Of a DNA stretch of 64,000 bases, positions 56,952 through 64,000 are shown in pieces. Source of the stretch: UBA7374 sp049890275 (lineage in GTDB: Bacteria > Verrucomicrobiota > Verrucomicrobiia > Opitutales > Coraliomargaritaceae); assembly GCA_049890275.1 (NCBI GenBank), contig JBMHBT010000017.1:124001-188000 (forward strand), in the 5' to 3' direction. A program made the position numbers and the translations under genes. The notes below the pieces were generated by a model that saw nothing but the letters and a program-made list of their open reading frames with translations, made no database searches and had not been told where the DNA came from. How positions within the stretch are numbered: the stretch's first letter is position 1; each line of letters begins with the position of its first letter.

Positions 56952-57596
56952 ATGAAGACTGTAGCTATTATTGAAGACCAAACTGCCATCCGCGAAATGA
57001 TGAGCCAGGCCATATTAAACCAAAGCGACTTTCAAGTCGTAGTGGAATCAGGAGATGGTCAAATAGGGTGCGACCAAACACTTCAGGAAAAGCCGGATTT
57101 TGTGATTTTGGATGTCATGCTACCGAATTGTAATGGCACGGAAATCCTCCGAAGAATTTCAAAAGAACTCCCGCAGACTCGAGTACTCATTTTCTCTGCT
57201 TACCAAAGCCCGGGTCTCGTGCGAGAACTACTGCAGTCCGGTGCCCATGGCTTTGTAGAAAAATCGGCTCCCCTATCCGAACTGAAAAAAGGAATTGAAA
57301 TCGTCTCTAGCGGAGGTAGCTATTTCGGCCCGGACGTAGCGCTGCTCCTTCGCAACGCCATGGCAGACCCGAAGTCGAAAGAGGCTGGCATTAACATTCT
57401 GACCAAGCGCGAGCGTCAGATTCTTCAGCTTATTGCAGAAAGTAACAGCACGAAGAAGATCGCTGACATTCTTGAGATAAGCGTGAAAACTGCAGAAAAC
57501 CATCGCACTAACTTGATGCGCAAACTGGATCTGCACGATGTTGCCAGCCTGACTCGCTACGCCATCAACAATGGCTTGGTCATTCTGGGGGCCTAA
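56952..57596 (+). CDS. NarL/FixJ-type response regulator
   Basis: This 214-residue two-component regulator has an N-terminal receiver domain with acidic pair ED (residues 9-10 region of VAIIEDQTA), phospho-acceptor aspartate in FVILDVMLP and the lysine of FVEKSAPL. The C-terminal LuxR-type helix-turn-helix is LTKRERQILQLIAESNSTKKIADILEISVKTAENHRTNLMRKL. No histidine kinase is in the window, so it is an orphan here. I chose the ATG at 56952 because the frame upstream runs through the tRNA gene. It converges with the 57601 gene with 4 nt between stops. Confidence 0.93.
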   Translation: MKTVAIIEDQTAIREMMSQAILNQSDFQVVVESGDGQIGCDQTLQEKPDFVILDVMLPNCNGTEILRRISKELPQTRVLIFSAYQSPGLVRELLQSGAHGFVEKSAPLSELKKGIEIVSSGGSYFGPDVALLLRNAMADPKSKEAGINILTKRERQILQLIAESNSTKKIADILEISVKTAENHRTNLMRKLDLHDVASLTRYAINNGLVILGA

Positions 57597-57600
57597 TCTA

Positions 57601-58440
57601 TCACTCCTCCGGTAAGGCGTCTTCAAGACGATCCGTTAAAATCTCCAATAACTTGGGGTGTTCCCCGATTAAGCTGGTTGTGTAAACATCGCCAAAGGCG
57701 TGTTGAGACAGCAGTGCTTGGGAGATCTCGACGACATCGCCGCCTGCACCGGCATGGCGACCCGGCAAGAGAAAGAACATGGCTACAATTAGCTTTTCCG
57801 CCATGTTCGGAAGTTGGCTATTCAGGTTTTCTAAAAGAGGTTCATTGAACGCGTATTCCGGACCTTCTCTACGCTCCATAGACGCAGCAGTGACCCCGAC
57901 CGTATGGTCCTTCAATAAGGCTCTCAGATCTGCCGCCACTGCATTGCGCAGTACATTCACTTCTGGTGCAGGCGTGCCATGATCAACCATAGCAACTGCG
58001 AAAGACTCACGACTGAAATCGGCGCTAAGCGAGAGAACGTGATCACTTAGTATTTCTGCCAGTCTCTTGTCCGGCTGATCGACGCTCGACCCACAGACCG
58101 GATCGGCGATCACTACATGCAGTTCCTCTCCTTCCGGTTGCACGGAAGCCAACACTTCCGGAATGTAGTCTGAGATCGCACGGCTCGGCCCCAAAAACAA
58201 GGGAAGCAGAAGAAATTCCCGTTTTCCTTCGCCAATAGCCTGACGCAATTGCCGCTTCAGGATCGTGGCAGGCTCCCCGCCTAACTCCTCCGTATCTATC
58301 TTATGGGAGTGTAACAAGCTAACCGGTTGGATCGTACGCCCGGTACGTACACTCAATGCAGCCGCTAAACGACGCAACCCAAAGGTGGCAGATGGACGTA
58401 ATGAGCCATTATCAATTAAATATATATCAGGATGATGCAT
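57601..58440 (-). CDS. CbiX/SirB-like sirohydrochlorin chelatase family protein
   Basis: This 279-residue protein is made of two CbiX-like halves. In the N-terminal half the usual HGS motif reads DNGSLRP, and the second metal histidine (normally in PLFL..GxH) is lost (LPLFLGPSRAISDYIP). In the C-terminal half both are kept (VDHGTPAPE and FFLLPGRHAGAGGDV). It would therefore insert Fe2+ or Co2+ through a C-terminal active site, as in CbiK and HemH, rather than the N-terminal one of SirB. Likely products are siroheme (needed for sulfite reduction downstream of CysH) or a cobalt corrinoid. It is divergent from pal. Confidence 0.8.
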   Translation of the reverse strand: MHHPDIYLIDNGSLRPSATFGLRRLAAALSVRTGRTIQPVSLLHSHKIDTEELGGEPATILKRQLRQAIGEGKREFLLLPLFLGPSRAISDYIPEVLASVQPEGEELHVVIADPVCGSSVDQPDKRLAEILSDHVLSLSADFSRESFAVAMVDHGTPAPEVNVLRNAVAADLRALLKDHTVGVTAASMERREGPEYAFNEPLLENLNSQLPNMAEKLIVAMFFLLPGRHAGAGGDVVEISQALLSQHAFGDVYTTSLIGEHPKLLEILTDRLEDALPEE

Positions 58441-58525
58441 CCGCGAAAGGATTTGCTAAAAAAAACAAAACATAGATAAGGAAAAAGTTTGCGCGCCTCA
58501 AGTCATGAAGCAATTTTAGGGAATC

Positions 58526-59107
58526 ATGCTTAAAAGATCGTACACAGCAGTCATCATTTTACTGGCAACACTTGCTATCACCGGATGTCCCCGACTCCAA
58601 GATCCTACCGTATTAAATGGTGGCGCCGATTCCAGCTCATCCAATAACGGTTATGGTCCGGATGAAATCATTCCATCTGAACTACCAAGCGACTGGAGTA
58701 ACGAAAACTCACTCACTGAGCGAAGTTCCGAAGAAGGTATTTCCGATGGTCGCTACAATGGTCGCACCATGATGATGGGCATCCTCCGCCCGGTCTACTA
58801 CGGTTTTGATTCTTCCGCTATTGCTGCCGCCGAACGCGTCAAACTGCAAGAAGCGGCTGACTACCTCTTAAACAACCCAGAAAGAGGACTCCTTCTCGAA
58901 GGTCGTTGTGACTGGTATGGCACAGCAGAGTACAATCTTGCCCTGGGAGATCGTCGAGCTGCCAGTGCACGAGACTACCTAATCACACTAGGAGTCGAAC
59001 CGTCCCGCGTAGAAATACTTTCTAAAGGCAGCCTGGATGCCGCATCCGGGCTCTCCAAAATAGACTCCGCAAAAGACCGCAGGGCAGAACTCATCGTCCT
59101 GGAGTAA
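58526..59107 (+). CDS. pal: Peptidoglycan-associated OmpA-family lipoprotein (Pal-like)
   Basis: This 193-residue lipoprotein has signal peptide and lipobox LAITGC (lipidated Cys about 21), a Ser/Asn-rich linker, and an OmpA C-terminal peptidoglycan-binding domain (VYYGFDSSAIAAAERVKLQEAADYL, EGRCDWYGTAEYNLALGDRRA). It tethers the outer membrane to the cell wall and works with the Tol system, whose genes are not here. It is an isolated plus-strand gene converging with the 59110 gene, which ends 3 nt later. Confidence 0.9.
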   Translation: MLKRSYTAVIILLATLAITGCPRLQDPTVLNGGADSSSSNNGYGPDEIIPSELPSDWSNENSLTERSSEEGISDGRYNGRTMMMGILRPVYYGFDSSAIAAAERVKLQEAADYLLNNPERGLLLEGRCDWYGTAEYNLALGDRRAASARDYLITLGVEPSRVEILSKGSLDAASGLSKIDSAKDRRAELIVLE

Positions 59108-59109
59108 GC

Positions 59110-60483
59110 TTAGGCATTGGCGATCTCGGAGAGGATCTGCTCAAAAGCGCAGATCGCCCGCTCCATCATTTTCAGGTCAAAGCTCTCATCCGGAGCGTGC
59201 AAATTATCTTCTGGAGTGAACAGACCAATCATTAGCGCATCAAGGTCAGCGCGCTTTTTGAAATCGGCGATTACCGGAATGCTACCGCCTTCTCGTAGAT
59301 AAATCGGAGACTGACCAAAAGCCGCCGCTATCGATTGATCGGCAGAAGCAAATGCACGTTTCAAAGAAGCGGATTGATCCGCAGGTGAATTCGGCCTGTT
59401 GGGTGGTACAACCAAATACGCCTCAGCGATACCCCCGCGACGAATGCTCAACCGAACGCCTTCCGGACAACGCTCTTCAATCGCGGCAACGACCCGATCC
59501 TGAATCTCAGATGGATTCTGGTTGGCTACAAGACGACAGGTAATCTTAGCAAAAGCTTCTTTCGGGATAACAGTCTTTGAGCCCTCTCCTTGGTATCCGC
59601 CGCCCATTCCGTTTAGTTCCAAAGTTGGCCCAAAGCGCACCGCCTCCAGCGGAGAAAGGCCCCGAGCCGGCGAAAACGCCGGTACCTGAAGAAGATCTCG
59701 GTAGGATTCTACCGTTTCCGGATAACGTTTCAACTCCTCCCGCTCCCATTCATGGACAGGCACAACTTCATCATAAAACCCGGGTATATTGACACTCCCG
59801 TCCGGAAGGTGCAAAGACGCGCAGATCTCAGACAAAGCCTGTAATGGATTATAGACCGCCCCACCATGAATACCCGAATGCAGATCTGATTTTGGACCAG
59901 AAAGTTTTACTTCTAAATCAACCAGACCACGGAGTGCTGTTGTGATCACTATTTGATCTGTATTGGGGCTGCCTGTATCAGAAACCAACATGAAGTCAGC
60001 CTGAGAAAGACGCTCTGCATAGCGGTCAAAGAAAGCCGGCATACTCGGGCTTCCAATCTCTTCCTCCCCTTCAATCACATAAGTGATATTCAGAGGAAGA
60101 TCCGGACGTTCGGAAAGAATACGCCCCAAGGCTGCCATGTGAACAATCGTCGGACCTTTGTTATCTGCCGCCCCGCGACCATAGAGGCGCCCGTCCCGCA
60201 CTTCCGGCTCGAAAGCAGGACTTGTCCATAAATCAAATGGATCTGCAGGCTGCACATCGTAGTGACCGTAGAGCACTACATGCGGCCAATCCGGCTGCCC
60301 GATTCTCTCTGCGAGAACCACCGGATGCCGCTCCGTTTCAACCACCTCAATAGAAAACCCAAGCTCTTCCAAGAGGCCACAAATATATTTGCGGGCCCCC
60401 AGCATGCCCTCGGCATAGGCAGAATCCGTAGAAACGGAAGGAAAACGAATATACTCTTTAAGTGCTGTCAGCGGATCAAACAT
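59110..60483 (-). CDS. M20 family dipeptidase
   Basis: This 457-residue zinc peptidase belongs to the M20 dipeptidase group. It shows YGHYDVQPADPFDLWTSPAF (metal histidine and catalytic aspartate), GRLYGRGAADNKGP (bridging aspartate), EGEEEIGSP (general base and metal glutamates), and a lid/dimerisation domain with LHSGIHGGAVYNPLQAL. No signal peptide is seen, so it is probably cytoplasmic and recycles peptides. It lies 46 nt after the M48 lipoprotein gene, likely one transcript. Confidence 0.94.
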   Translation of the reverse strand: MFDPLTALKEYIRFPSVSTDSAYAEGMLGARKYICGLLEELGFSIEVVETERHPVVLAERIGQPDWPHVVLYGHYDVQPADPFDLWTSPAFEPEVRDGRLYGRGAADNKGPTIVHMAALGRILSERPDLPLNITYVIEGEEEIGSPSMPAFFDRYAERLSQADFMLVSDTGSPNTDQIVITTALRGLVDLEVKLSGPKSDLHSGIHGGAVYNPLQALSEICASLHLPDGSVNIPGFYDEVVPVHEWEREELKRYPETVESYRDLLQVPAFSPARGLSPLEAVRFGPTLELNGMGGGYQGEGSKTVIPKEAFAKITCRLVANQNPSEIQDRVVAAIEERCPEGVRLSIRRGGIAEAYLVVPPNRPNSPADQSASLKRAFASADQSIAAAFGQSPIYLREGGSIPVIADFKKRADLDALMIGLFTPEDNLHAPDESFDLKMMERAICAFEQILSEIANA

Positions 60484-60529
60484 AGTCCGAAATGTGGCTC
60501 TTCCTATCGGAGGGTCAATGCGCTTCCCC

Positions 60530-61333
60530 TTATTTCTGAAGAGACTTTCGATACTCCGGCATGACTTTGGGCAATTGCATCTTGATTCGGTTGATGCGAC
60601 GAGAGTCTGCTGGATGTGTAGAAAGTAATTCCGGCGGAGCTGTACCCGTATTCTGCGCGCTCATACGCTCCCAAAACTTCACTGCTGCAAGGGGGTTGTA
60701 CCCAGCCTTCGCTGCATACAAGAGGCCGATTTCATCGGCTTCCAGCTCATGTGTGCGACTGAAGGGAAGAAGAACGCCAACCGTAGCCCCGGCCCCAAAA
60801 GCAGAAAGCAGTAAAGCTCGCTCTGTTCGGCTCAAATCGGAAAAGCTCGAACCAATTTGTAGGGCGGCTGCCCCACCAGCAGCTAACATCTGCTGAGAAG
60901 CCCTCTCGTTACTATGACCGGCAACAACATGGGCCACTTCATGGCCGATGACCGCAGCGAGCTCATCGTCGGTTTCCACAACTTTCATCAAGCCCGTGTA
61001 CACCGCTACCTTCCCTCCGGGCATAGCAAAGGCATTCAACTGTCCATCATCATCAAAAACAACAAATTCCCATTGAACTAAATTGGGCATATCGGGCTCG
61101 GCTACCTTGGCGATTCGCTTCCCTACCCGTTCTAACCTAGCATTCATCGCAGGATCCTGAGAAATGACTTGTTCACGCTTGAGAGCGGAGAAGCTCATCG
61201 CAGCGGATTGCGCCAAGTCAGCATGCGACATCAAGTGTAGCGCCTGCCGACCGGTATGAGGAACCGTTGAACAGGAAATAAAAAATAAGACAACAAAAGT
61301 GAAAACAGCACGAATCAGCATAACAGACTTCAT
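60530..61333 (-). CDS. M48 family lipoprotein metalloprotease (LoiP/YggG-like)
   Basis: This 267-residue exported zinc protease has a lipobox (LFFISC), then TVPHTGRQALHLMS typical of the family, the metal motif HEVAHVVAGH, and SRTHELEADEIGLLYAAKAGYNPLAAV with the third ligand. Family members take part in outer-membrane quality control. The ATG at 61333 is supported by a good GAGGG 5 nt upstream, one of the few clear ribosome-binding sites in the window. The TTG at 61345 is rejected as the start. Confidence 0.92.
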   Translation of the reverse strand: MKSVMLIRAVFTFVVLFFISCSTVPHTGRQALHLMSHADLAQSAAMSFSALKREQVISQDPAMNARLERVGKRIAKVAEPDMPNLVQWEFVVFDDDGQLNAFAMPGGKVAVYTGLMKVVETDDELAAVIGHEVAHVVAGHSNERASQQMLAAGGAAALQIGSSFSDLSRTERALLLSAFGAGATVGVLLPFSRTHELEADEIGLLYAAKAGYNPLAAVKFWERMSAQNTGTAPPELLSTHPADSRRINRIKMQLPKVMPEYRKSLQK

Positions 61334-61475
61334 AATAACCCTCAAAACGCGGATTGAGAAGAAGATTCCGTGCAGAAAGCGAAACTACTGTATTGAATCA
61401 ACGGCCTCAAACAGTATCAATTGAGTCTTTCATAAGAATTTTTCTCTTATTCTCAGAATATAAACCAAGAAAACA

Positions 61476-62507
61476 ATGCCAGTAGCTACGCCAAAACAAT
61501 ACGAAGCGATGATTGATGCCGCCCAAAAGGGCAACTACGCCTATCCGGCTGTCAACATTACCTCGATTACAACCATTAATGCCGCCTTGAAAGCATTTGC
61601 CGATGCAAAGTCAGACGGTATTATTCAGGTCTCTACCGGTGGTGGACAATTTGCTTCTGGCCTGAATGTAGCGGATGCCGCTTTCGGAGCAATCGTACTT
61701 GCCGAAGCAACCCATCTCCTTGCAGAGAAATACGATGTACTCGTCGCGCTTCATACAGACCACTGCCATCCGGAAAAAGTTGATTCTTTCCTCAAGCCAT
61801 TACTGGATGCATCCCGCAAGCGTATCGCCGAAGGGAAAGGACCCCTTTTTCAATCACACATGTTTGACGGGTCTGTGGTTCCGCTAGCTGAAAACTTGGA
61901 GTTATCGAAAACGCTTCTTAAAGAATGCGCTGAACTCGATATCATTCTTGAAGTTGAAGCCGGTTGCGTCGGCGGTGAAGAGGACGGTCATGACACCTCT
62001 GGCCTTCCTGCGGAAAAACTCTACACCACTCCGGAAGATATGCTCGAAGTGTACGAAGCACTCCAACCAATCGGCCGCTTCATCTTCGCAGCTACTTTTG
62101 GCAATGTTCACGGTGCGTACAAGCCCGGTGCAGTTCAACTAAAGCCGACTATTCTTCGCGACGGACAAAAAGCAGTAACAGACAAACATGGCGCAGATGC
62201 GTTTATGGATCTAGTCTTCCACGGCGGCTCTGGTTCCGAGCTGAGCGATATTCGTGAAACGCTTGAATACGGAGTCATCAAAATGAATATCGACACCGAC
62301 ACACAGTATGCCTTCACCCGACCTGTGGTTACACATATTGCTGAAAATATCGAAGGTGTGCTCAAGATTGACGGCGAAGTAGGAAATAAGAAAACCTACG
62401 ATCCGCGCAGCTACCTGAAGAAAGCCGAAAAGAATATGGCCGCTCGCCTCGAGCAAGCTGCAGAAGATCTCTGCTCCAACGGAAAAACGATCTTCGGCAC
62501 TGTATAG
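61476..62507 (+). CDS. fba: Class II fructose-bisphosphate aldolase
   Basis: This 343-residue zinc-dependent aldolase of glycolysis and gluconeogenesis begins with the conserved YAYPAVNITSITTINAAL. It contains LHTDHCHPEKVD (catalytic Asp and zinc His), EVEAGCVGGEEDGHD, TFGNVHGAYKPG, VFHGGSGSE and the phosphate-binding KMNIDTDTQYAFTRP. The sequence looks like the class IIA (E. coli/yeast) type. No Shine-Dalgarno sequence is seen before the ATG. Confidence 0.96.
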   Translation: MPVATPKQYEAMIDAAQKGNYAYPAVNITSITTINAALKAFADAKSDGIIQVSTGGGQFASGLNVADAAFGAIVLAEATHLLAEKYDVLVALHTDHCHPEKVDSFLKPLLDASRKRIAEGKGPLFQSHMFDGSVVPLAENLELSKTLLKECAELDIILEVEAGCVGGEEDGHDTSGLPAEKLYTTPEDMLEVYEALQPIGRFIFAATFGNVHGAYKPGAVQLKPTILRDGQKAVTDKHGADAFMDLVFHGGSGSELSDIRETLEYGVIKMNIDTDTQYAFTRPVVTHIAENIEGVLKIDGEVGNKKTYDPRSYLKKAEKNMAARLEQAAEDLCSNGKTIFGTV

Positions 62508-62530
62508 AAAGATTCAATAACTCTCTAGAA

Positions 62531-62561
62531 GGCGACAGCGGGCGCAATACCCGCTGCCGCC
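62531..62561 (+). terminator. Hairpin after fba, possible terminator without T-run
   Basis: A 12-bp inverted repeat GGCGACAGCGGG / CCCGCTGCCGCC (one mismatch, 7-nt loop) lies 23 nt after the fba stop. No T-tract follows (CACATTATAT), so it may be Rho-assisted or an RNA-stabilising structure. Confidence 0.5.
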
Positions 62562-62681
62562 ACATTATATTGCACGTACCGTGTCGTATTTTGTGTATCA
62601 TGCATACGACAGCAAACTGGCACGCCAAAAGCTAAACCAACCAGACTGGCATCAACAGACCAACCTTCCTCAACTACTAGT

Positions 62682-64000
62682 ATGATCGACTTCAAGACTC
62701 AACTTGGGCTGGACCCATCCACAGCGGAATCCTCCTATGACAAGGAAACTTTACTGGATTATGTGAACCTAAAACTCTCTGCCATCGGGCAGCCGGTTCA
62801 CGGAGACATTGAAGGCAATCCTTTTTACAGTTTGGGAAAGTCACTTCTAGCCAGTTATCAGGAGAAATCACGACTACTCGCTGATTACCTTCCGCCCTGT
62901 GACCAACGGATTCAGGATTTCCTCGGTCGCTATTTTACTGACCTTGCACCGGAAGAACTGCCACAACTTCCAAACTTAACCTTAGTCTTGGATCGTCATG
63001 GCATGGCTCGCACCCTTTCTCTCCCTGCGGACGGCGATCACTTCTCATCCGATATCATCGACTCCTACCGAATCGAGCAAGGCGTGCTGCACAACCCAAA
63101 GAGTGACCGGCGCACCACGAAAGGAGTCTTTCATGTAGCTGAAGGCGGCCTACCGATTCCCAATGACAAAAAGGCAGTACCTAAAATTGCCGTTGCCCGT
63201 CTACTTCGCAAAGCGATTGAATCGGCTCCCCAATCCCTACAAACACTTCCTTTCCTTTCCCATACAGAGAAGCCTGCCCACACCTGGACCTCTCTTCTCC
63301 TGCGCCCTGTTGTGCTCCCGGAAGTGGATGGCTTCTGCAATGAGAAAACAATGGAAGTCCGATTTTTCGCACCAGGGAATCTGATCAGCAATCTAGACTT
63401 CGTTGAATCCATCTTCGGAAACGGTGGTGATCCATTCGTCCCGGAAAATGATGCTGGACTGGACCCCGCTCACTGGACGGGAACGAGCGGCTGCGTCATC
63501 CTGGCCCCACACCTGATCGGCACGACCAAAAAGGAACTCGGTCTACCCCATATTTCTGAAGCCACCGACCGCCAAAAACGCGACGGCATGTGCTGGGAAA
63601 ATGAAGATGAACTCTACAACGACGGATCGGCCTTCAAAATCACTTGCCGCGATGAATCGGGTTGTGTGGTTACGGCCATCGCAGACAACTACTTTGGCTA
63701 CTGCAAGAAAGAGGTAAAAACACAGATTGGACTTTCCGCAAATCTCATGGGTTCAGCAGAAGAAGAGCATGCCGGCGGTACTCTTGCCTTCACCGGCTAT
63801 GACCTTGGCGAAGACTTTGAGCTCAGCCACTTTTACCCCGTCGTCAACCAGACCTTCGAAGGCGTCGTCGAACGTTATAAAGACCGCCTCAACATCCACG
63901 CTGAAGGATATGCAGTCGATAAGAACTATTCCGATATTGTCTACCTTCCGGAAGACGCTCGTATTGAACTCAATCGACAAAAAATCAGTTGGAAAAAAGA
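62682..64000 (+). CDS. Large unrecognised conserved-looking protein, cut by window edge
   Basis: This ORF runs from the ATG at 62682 without a stop to the window end, giving 439 complete codons of what may be a much larger protein. It begins MIDFKTQLGLDPSTAESSYD and has no signal peptide or membrane segment. Well-conserved-looking stretches are GTSGCVILAPHLIGTTKKEL, RDGMCWENEDELYNDG, TAIADNYFGYCKKEVKTQIG and EEEHAGGTLAFTGYDLGED. Codon use matches neighbouring genes. I do not recognise the family and assign no function. No Shine-Dalgarno sequence is seen, and the start could lie at another in-frame codon. Confidence 0.85.
   Translation, partial: MIDFKTQLGLDPSTAESSYDKETLLDYVNLKLSAIGQPVHGDIEGNPFYSLGKSLLASYQEKSRLLADYLPPCDQRIQDFLGRYFTDLAPEELPQLPNLTLVLDRHGMARTLSLPADGDHFSSDIIDSYRIEQGVLHNPKSDRRTTKGVFHVAEGGLPIPNDKKAVPKIAVARLLRKAIESAPQSLQTLPFLSHTEKPAHTWTSLLLRPVVLPEVDGFCNEKTMEVRFFAPGNLISNLDFVESIFGNGGDPFVPENDAGLDPAHWTGTSGCVILAPHLIGTTKKELGLPHISEATDRQKRDGMCWENEDELYNDGSAFKITCRDESGCVVTAIADNYFGYCKKEVKTQIGLSANLMGSAEEEHAGGTLAFTGYDLGEDFELSHFYPVVNQTFEGVVERYKDRLNIHAEGYAVDKNYSDIVYLPEDARIELNRQKISWKK

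Overview
The window looks like a chromosomal segment of a Verrucomicrobiota bacterium, most likely class Opitutae (Puniceicoccales/Coraliomargarita-like). This placement is inferred from gene content. It rests on a DUF1501 protein beside a DUF2231/planctomycete-type cytochrome c fusion, a Chlamydiae/Verrucomicrobia-type small basic protein, a cysteine-paired DUF11 envelope protein resembling chlamydial OmcB, and large secreted proteins with divergent InlB-type repeats. LptD and Pal show a Gram-negative envelope. No phage, insertion sequence, integrase or CRISPR array was seen, and nearly all genes are housekeeping or envelope genes.

Layout: 0-3.1 kb holds the DUF1501 and cytochrome/LRR pair and the small basic protein. 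3.2-6.6 kb holds DNA polymerase I and a tiny RNase III-like protein, followed by repeat-rich intergenic DNA. 6.9-13.65 kb holds a cytochrome-fused sugar dehydrogenase, tlyA-nadK-cca and glgB. In this block the plus strand is G-rich, whereas the flanks are C-rich or neutral, which suggests an inversion. 13.7-21.3 kb holds lptD-scpA-small protein, trxA, sufT, a carboxynorspermidine synthase-like gene, cysH and an HI0933-type flavoprotein. 21.7-28.3 kb holds a 1320-residue secreted modular protein, a gene-poor stretch with several degenerate repeat families, and the OmcB-like protein. 28.5-32.1 kb is sdhCAB on the minus strand.

32.3-41.5 kb is a tightly packed plus-strand run: pyrG, a DUF5069-like gene, trpC, rsmA, a dicarboxylate symporter, ridA, an HtrA-like protease, its catalytically dead paralogue, and hpt. 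41.5-43.7 kb holds a nuclease/phosphatase-fold protein and a Ste24-type protease. 43.8-49.6 kb is a type IV pilus/type II secretion motor cluster with two PilB-type ATPases flanking PilT, plus PilC. 49.7-55.0 kb holds rho with a long disordered N-terminus, coaE and a secreted GH16 beta-glucanase. 55.2-64 kb holds comM, tRNA-Ser(UGA), an orphan response regulator, a CbiX-like chelatase, pal, an M20 dipeptidase, an M48 lipoprotein protease, a class II aldolase and a large unrecognised gene cut by the window edge.

Functional links: sulfate assimilation (cysH, and siroheme via the chelatase), polysaccharide attack outside the cell (GH16 and the modular surface protein), envelope assembly (LptD, Pal, OmcB-like, HtrA pair, M48 proteases), and central metabolism (SDH, aldolase, glycogen branching, sugar dehydrogenase). 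The most unusual items are the active/inactive protease pair, the cysteine-paired OmcB-like protein, the chelatase whose N-terminal half has lost its metal-binding histidines, the skew-inverted block, and the families of short intergenic repeats.
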